Of a stretch of DNA of 43,706 nucleotides, positions 40,174 through 43,706 are shown piece after piece (positions within the stretch are counted from its first letter, which is position 1; the number at the start of each line of letters is the position of its first letter). Under the pieces are notes generated by a model. It was not told the DNA's origin. It saw only the letters and a program-made list of their open reading frames with translations, and ran no database searches. This DNA comes from Eubacteriales bacterium (lineage in GTDB: Bacteria; Bacillota; Clostridia; Christensenellales; Aristaeellaceae), in NCBI GenBank assembly GCA_028701335.1, contig JAQVQY010000007.1:1-43706 (forward strand), written 5' to 3'. Position numbers and translations under genes: made by a program.

Positions 40174-40906
40174 AGCCGGGACGAAGGCCCGCTTATATCA
40201 GCTGGATAACGCCGGCTTTGCCATCGTGTCCGGGAACAGGCTTCTCCTGGTGGACGCCCTCCACCCAGGCTCCCGGTTTTACGGCGGGCTAAGCCAGGAG
40301 GCGCTTGCCTTGATCCGCCGCCTGGCCTCAGGCGCCAGCAAGCCAGTCCCGCTTTTTATCACCCACCTGCACGCCGACCACGCCGGGGAAGCGGCCATCC
40401 GGGAGACGGCAACAGAGATTCCCCTGGTGGTATATACAGCGGATCCGGCCATACTGGGCTGGGACCTGGGAGCGGCGGAAGTGACGCTTTTACCCCTGGA
40501 TGAGGATGCCGTGATCGGTGATGTCCTGGCCCGCGCCATCGCGCTTCCCCACCTAAGGCCTGAGCGCTACAATATCCTGCACACGGCGCTGAGCCTTCAG
40601 GTGGGCGGCGCGTCGGTTTTCGTGAGCGGTGACGGCCTGCTGGATGAGCGCGTCTATGAGCGAAACGCTCCATACATCAAGGGCGCCGGCGCGGCCGTGT
40701 GCCTGTACTCCTACGCCTTCACCCGGCATAACCTGGCTTTTGCCAAAGCACACATCGCGCCCCATATCCTCATCGCCAACCACTTCCCCCATCCTGATCT
40801 GGATAAATTTGATACGCTGACCCGTTTTAAGGCCTATATAGAAAAAGAAAATGAAGGGATGACCATCATTCCCTTCAGTATGGCGGGGGATGGGGTGGAG
40901 ATCTGA
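40166..40906 (+). CDS. MBL-fold hydrolase
   Basis: 246 residues, GTG start overlapping the cyclase gene by 8 bp. The zinc site is THLHADHAGEAA (HxHxDH); GDGLLDE is the later metal Asp region and ANHFPHPDLD the last His region. It resembles small phosphodiesterase/lactonase-like metallo-hydrolases. No signal peptide. Third gene of the zwf operon; the reaction is unknown. Confidence 0.88.
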   Translation: MPEAGTKARLYQLDNAGFAIVSGNRLLLVDALHPGSRFYGGLSQEALALIRRLASGASKPVPLFITHLHADHAGEAAIRETATEIPLVVYTADPAILGWDLGAAEVTLLPLDEDAVIGDVLARAIALPHLRPERYNILHTALSLQVGGASVFVSGDGLLDERVYERNAPYIKGAGAAVCLYSYAFTRHNLAFAKAHIAPHILIANHFPHPDLDKFDTLTRFKAYIEKENEGMTIIPFSMAGDGVEI

Positions 40907-40918
40907 ATCCCCCTCCCC

Positions 40919-42115
40919 TCAGGATTTTGTCTTTTTTGTCGCCAGGAAGCCAATTGCCATGGCAATGGCGAAAGCATACCACAGTACGGAATATCCGCCT
41001 GTCATGTCGATGCCAAACCCAAGCACCATAGGCTGGATGACGCTGGCTGTCTGCTGGAAGAGGTTGTGGCTGGCAATGGCCGTGGCCGAATGCTCCGGCC
41101 TGGCGTAAGCTATGGCCATGGACGCGAAGTGCGAGGCGGGCAGGTAGGACACAAAACCATATACGATGCCAATCAGCATAAACGCCCCAGCGCTCCAGCG
41201 GAAAACAAGCGCCAGGGACAAAACCGCCATGGCCGCCAGGACCGCCAGGAGGAAGCTCCGGCTGCTCAGCCTGAGCTTTTTGGCGATCATCCCCGAGAGG
41301 ATGGAGCCCACGATCCCCGCCAGGGAATAGCTCATGGCGATTATTGTGGCCTGGGTCTCGGTATAGTTCAGGTTCTCCGTAAACTTGTTCACCCAGGTGG
41401 GGAAGCCCGTGGTGGTGAACATGAACATAAAGCCGGCGGCGGCCAGGAATAGCTGGCTGCGGTTTTTTAGGAATTCCAGGAAGCCCGTGATAAAGGATGG
41501 CTTGTCCGCACTGCCGGCAGGCGCGCGCTGGGGGTTCCTGACAAACAGCAGGATCAGGGCCAGCACGATCAGCGCCAGCAGCCCCACCGCCAGGAAGGTG
41601 GTCCGCCAGCCAAAAGCGTCCCGCAGCAGGGGACCAAGCAGGCTGGCCAGGGTGATGCCCATGGGCGGGGAAGCCAGCAGGATGCCCAGCGCCACGCTCC
41701 GTTCGCCCGGCTCAAAGGCGCCGGAGATGACTTTGGAACTGCAGGAAAAGACGAAACCGCCGGCGACGCCGCTGATAAGGCGAAACGCCAAGCCCGCGCC
41801 AAAGCCCGGGATGGTGCTCATCAATGCCGCAGACAGCCCGCCAACAGCGGTGCTGATGATCAGCAGGAGCTTTGGCCCCACCAAATCGGCCAGGATGCCG
41901 CCGGGCACCTGGGTGATGATATAGCCCAGGAAGAAGGCTGACATGTACATGCCCGCCTGGGCGGTGTTCAGGCTAAACTCGCCGGATACCGCGTTCATCA
42001 GGGAACTGTAAATATACCTCCCCAGGAAGGTATAGGTAAAAGCGGCTGTTACCGCCAGAAGCGCCAGCCATTTATCGTTTTTTCCGCGGCTGTTTTCGAT
42101 GGTTATTCCCGTCAT
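40919..42115 (-). CDS. MFS transporter
   Basis: 398 residues with about 12 membrane helices and the MFS pattern: an N-terminal helix pair, the loop GGILADLVGPKLLLI (motif A-like G-x-L-a-D), a central hydrophilic loop around RNPQRAPAGSADKP, and a second six-helix half beginning about residue 215. It resembles carboxylate/anion or general metabolite porters of the ACS type; the substrate is unknown. Its ATG overlaps the thioesterase stop (ATGA). Convergent with the MBL hydrolase, 12 bp apart. Confidence 0.9.
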   Translation of the reverse strand: MTGITIENSRGKNDKWLALLAVTAAFTYTFLGRYIYSSLMNAVSGEFSLNTAQAGMYMSAFFLGYIITQVPGGILADLVGPKLLLIISTAVGGLSAALMSTIPGFGAGLAFRLISGVAGGFVFSCSSKVISGAFEPGERSVALGILLASPPMGITLASLLGPLLRDAFGWRTTFLAVGLLALIVLALILLFVRNPQRAPAGSADKPSFITGFLEFLKNRSQLFLAAAGFMFMFTTTGFPTWVNKFTENLNYTETQATIIAMSYSLAGIVGSILSGMIAKKLRLSSRSFLLAVLAAMAVLSLALVFRWSAGAFMLIGIVYGFVSYLPASHFASMAIAYARPEHSATAIASHNLFQQTASVIQPMVLGFGIDMTGGYSVLWYAFAIAMAIGFLATKKTKS

Positions 42116-42546
42116 GGCATCTCCTCCCTTGGCATGGGTTTTTGGCTTTTGATGTAGCTGAACAGGCCTGCCGCCACCAGGTTTCCATGCTGATTCCAGG
42201 CTTTCACCTCGCAGGCGAGAATTGTTTTACCATGCCTCAGCTCATGCCCCTCCACCCTCACCGTGTCGCCCGGGAAACAGGGTGCCAGGAAGTTCAGCTT
42301 TCCTTCAAGTGTCGGGCAGACCGTGGGCTCATACGCGCAGGCGCAACCCGCGGCGGTGTCCGCCATCGTCAGGAGAACACCGCCGTGAAGGGAGCCCATT
42401 GGATTCAGGTGCCTGTCTTCCACTTTCAGGGTGAACACGGCGCGGCCAGGCTCAATCAGTTCAATCCGGCTGCCAATCAGCGCGTCAAAGCCGCGTATGC
42501 CTGCCTTCAGAATCTCCCCGGCCTGGGTCACAGGCTTTTCAGCCAT
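42112..42546 (-). CDS. PaaI-family hot-dog thioesterase
   Basis: 144 residues from ATG 42546, which overlaps the stop of buk (ATGGCTGA). The hot-dog fold signature is HLNPMGSLHGGVLLTMADTAAG, with N, HGG and D as the usual thioesterase residues, followed by LEGKLNFLAPCFPGDTVRVE. It hydrolyses acyl- or aroyl-CoA thioesters. The location between butyrate kinase and an MFS carrier suggests release and export of an acid. Length is standard. Confidence 0.9.
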   Translation of the reverse strand: MAEKPVTQAGEILKAGIRGFDALIGSRIELIEPGRAVFTLKVEDRHLNPMGSLHGGVLLTMADTAAGCACAYEPTVCPTLEGKLNFLAPCFPGDTVRVEGHELRHGKTILACEVKAWNQHGNLVAAGLFSYIKSQKPMPREEMP

Positions 42547-43672
42547 GTTTTTCCGGCGGGAAGGGGAATTTGTAACGGTTTTCGGCGTCTTCGCCCTGCC
42601 GGGCATAGGCCAGGAAATCCTTGATGGCGCCGGCGTCCCGCAGGCCTTCCAGGGCGCCGCGGGCCAGGGACTCCATCTCGTTTTCCCCCGGGTACACCAC
42701 AATGGGCGCGATGAAGCCGCACATCCGGCGGATTTTCTCCACGATCTCATCGTTATAGGCAATTCCGCCGGTGATGAGGATGGCATCCACCTTGCCCTCA
42801 AGCACCGCGGCCTGCGCGCCAATAGCCTTTGCGGTCTGGTAGATCATCGCGTCCAGGCACAGGCGGCTTTTCTCGTCGGTTTCGGCGTTTTTGGCGATGG
42901 TGCGCACATCGCTTTCCCCCAGGTAGGCGTAAAGCCCTCCCTGGCCGTTGAGCATTTTGTGCACCTGCTGATAGGTATACTCGCCGGAGAAGCACAGCCT
43001 TGCCAAGTCCCCCACCGGCAGGGCGCCGGTGCGGTTGGTGGAGAAGGGGCCATCCCCCTCCAGGCCGTTGTCCCCGTCCACCATACGCCCATTTTTATGG
43101 GGAGCCACGGAAATCCCCCCGCCCAGGTGGGCGACAATCAGGTTGAGGTCCTCATAGCGCAGGTTGTTTTCCCGGGCGTAGCGCTTGGCGGTGGCTTTGT
43201 GGCTGAGGGCATGGAAGGAGCTGCGGCGGTTGATGAGGGGATGGCCTGACAGCCTGGCCACCGGCTCAAACTCATCCGTGATGGGCGGGTCCACAATCAG
43301 GGGAATAGCCCGGCACTCCTCCGCCAGCGCGTAGGCGATTTTGCTGCCCAGGTCGCAGGGGTGGCTGCCATACAGGCCGCTGGCCTGCTGCTCCAGCATC
43401 TCCGGAACCACTTTGTACACGCCTCCCACCAGGGGCTTGGTGTGGCCGCCGCGGCTGACAATGGCGTCAAGGCTTTTTAGCTGGATACCGTGCTCTTCCA
43501 TGAAACGGTTAATGTATCCAATCCGGTACTGGTCCTGGTCCATAAAGGAGGTGAAGGCGTTGGTTTCCGCTGCGGGGTGTTCGATGTTCGCCTTGGCGAT
43601 CGCTTTTTCATCCTCACAGTAGGCCAGCTTGGTGGAGGTGGAGCCGATGTTCAAGACCAAAATCCTGTGCAT
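42539..43672 (-). CDS. buk: Butyrate kinase
   Basis: 377 residues from ATG 43672, ten bases after AAGGAG; a GTG at 43681 is too close to that site. ASKHA fold: ILVLNIGSTSTKLAYCEDEK at the start, then RGGHTKPLVGGVYKV, LIVAHLGGGISVAPHKNGRMVDGDNG (quoted in part) and ILITGGIAYNDEIV. It converts butyryl phosphate plus ADP to butyrate plus ATP (or the reverse), with possible action on branched acids. No phosphotransbutyrylase gene is inside the window, but one could lie just upstream beyond 43706. Coupled with the thioesterase and MFS genes. Confidence 0.94.
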   Translation of the reverse strand: MHRILVLNIGSTSTKLAYCEDEKAIAKANIEHPAAETNAFTSFMDQDQYRIGYINRFMEEHGIQLKSLDAIVSRGGHTKPLVGGVYKVVPEMLEQQASGLYGSHPCDLGSKIAYALAEECRAIPLIVDPPITDEFEPVARLSGHPLINRRSSFHALSHKATAKRYARENNLRYEDLNLIVAHLGGGISVAPHKNGRMVDGDNGLEGDGPFSTNRTGALPVGDLARLCFSGEYTYQQVHKMLNGQGGLYAYLGESDVRTIAKNAETDEKSRLCLDAMIYQTAKAIGAQAAVLEGKVDAILITGGIAYNDEIVEKIRRMCGFIAPIVVYPGENEMESLARGALEGLRDAGAIKDFLAYARQGEDAENRYKFPFPPEKHG

Positions 43673-43706
43673 GGATGTCACTCTCCTTCTGCGCCGTAAA
43701 CAGCCA

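Noticed and set aside
1..43706. CRISPR arrays, tRNA or rRNA genes, intact transposons
   Set aside because: No regularly spaced direct repeats, no cloverleaf with a TTCRANNC arm noticed, no transposase or terminal inverted repeats recognised. A tRNA scan was not possible by eye at full rigour.

Overview
The window looks like a chromosomal segment of a fairly GC-rich, low-oxygen-adapted Bacillota (class Clostridia). A Christensenellales-like bacterium is my best guess, by inference only. The evidence is a serine T-box leader in front of serS, the DivIC-like/Ppx gene pair, BspA-type leucine-rich repeat and DUF6273 secreted proteins, rubrerythrin, butyrate kinase, strong AAGGAGG ribosome-binding sites and sigma-A promoters close to TTGACA-17-TATAAT. 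No tRNA, rRNA, CRISPR array or intact insertion sequence was seen.

Layout. (1) Positions 1-4,000, minus strand: an ECF sigma factor, a membrane-anchored leucine-rich repeat protein translationally coupled to it, two secreted paralogs and a decayed leucine-rich repeat gene. The sigma gene is preceded by an ECF-type promoter, so this reads as an autoregulated cell-envelope signalling unit. (2) 4,400-8,900: a gene remnant, a GNAT acetyltransferase, then a plus-strand housekeeping run (DUF1934, unknown, metallo-hydrolase, DivIC-like, Ppx/GppA, DUF6273 secreted protein). (3) 8,896-13,000, minus strand: T-box leader, serS and a membrane zincin-like protein, then two secreted proteins (SH3-repeat; DUF5067-like). 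(4) 13,097-17,000: two small phage-type regulators behind a consensus promoter, then an NTF2-like/SDR/FAD-oxidoreductase group. (5) 17,123-21,200: a wrecked class II photolyase gene, a secreted protein with eight cysteine-bearing repeats, a HAD phosphatase and MscL with a zinc ribbon tail. (6) 21,300-27,480: a four-gene ABC importer with a DUF3798 binding protein. (7) 27,549-30,520: CopB-type copper ATPase and, convergent to it, rubrerythrin with a 36-residue membrane peptide upstream. (8) 30,521-36,300: a gene-poor stretch and a FadR/transaldolase/TRAP transporter operon of visibly lower GC, possibly acquired. (9) 36,391-43,706: alkaline phosphatase, zwf with a cyclase and an MBL hydrolase, and a minus-strand buk/thioesterase/MFS operon.

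The most unusual items are these. A two-copy structured element at 78-145 and 18,151-18,224 has a 10-bp perfect stem, a 16-nt spacer with a covarying inner stem, a shared GCYCTGA tag and a following hairpin. The ECF sigma/leucine-rich repeat pair is a candidate non-classical anti-sigma system. An ABC permease carries a roughly 240-residue extracytoplasmic insertion. Two enzymes (Ppx-like and zincin-like) each lack a residue normally expected at the active site.
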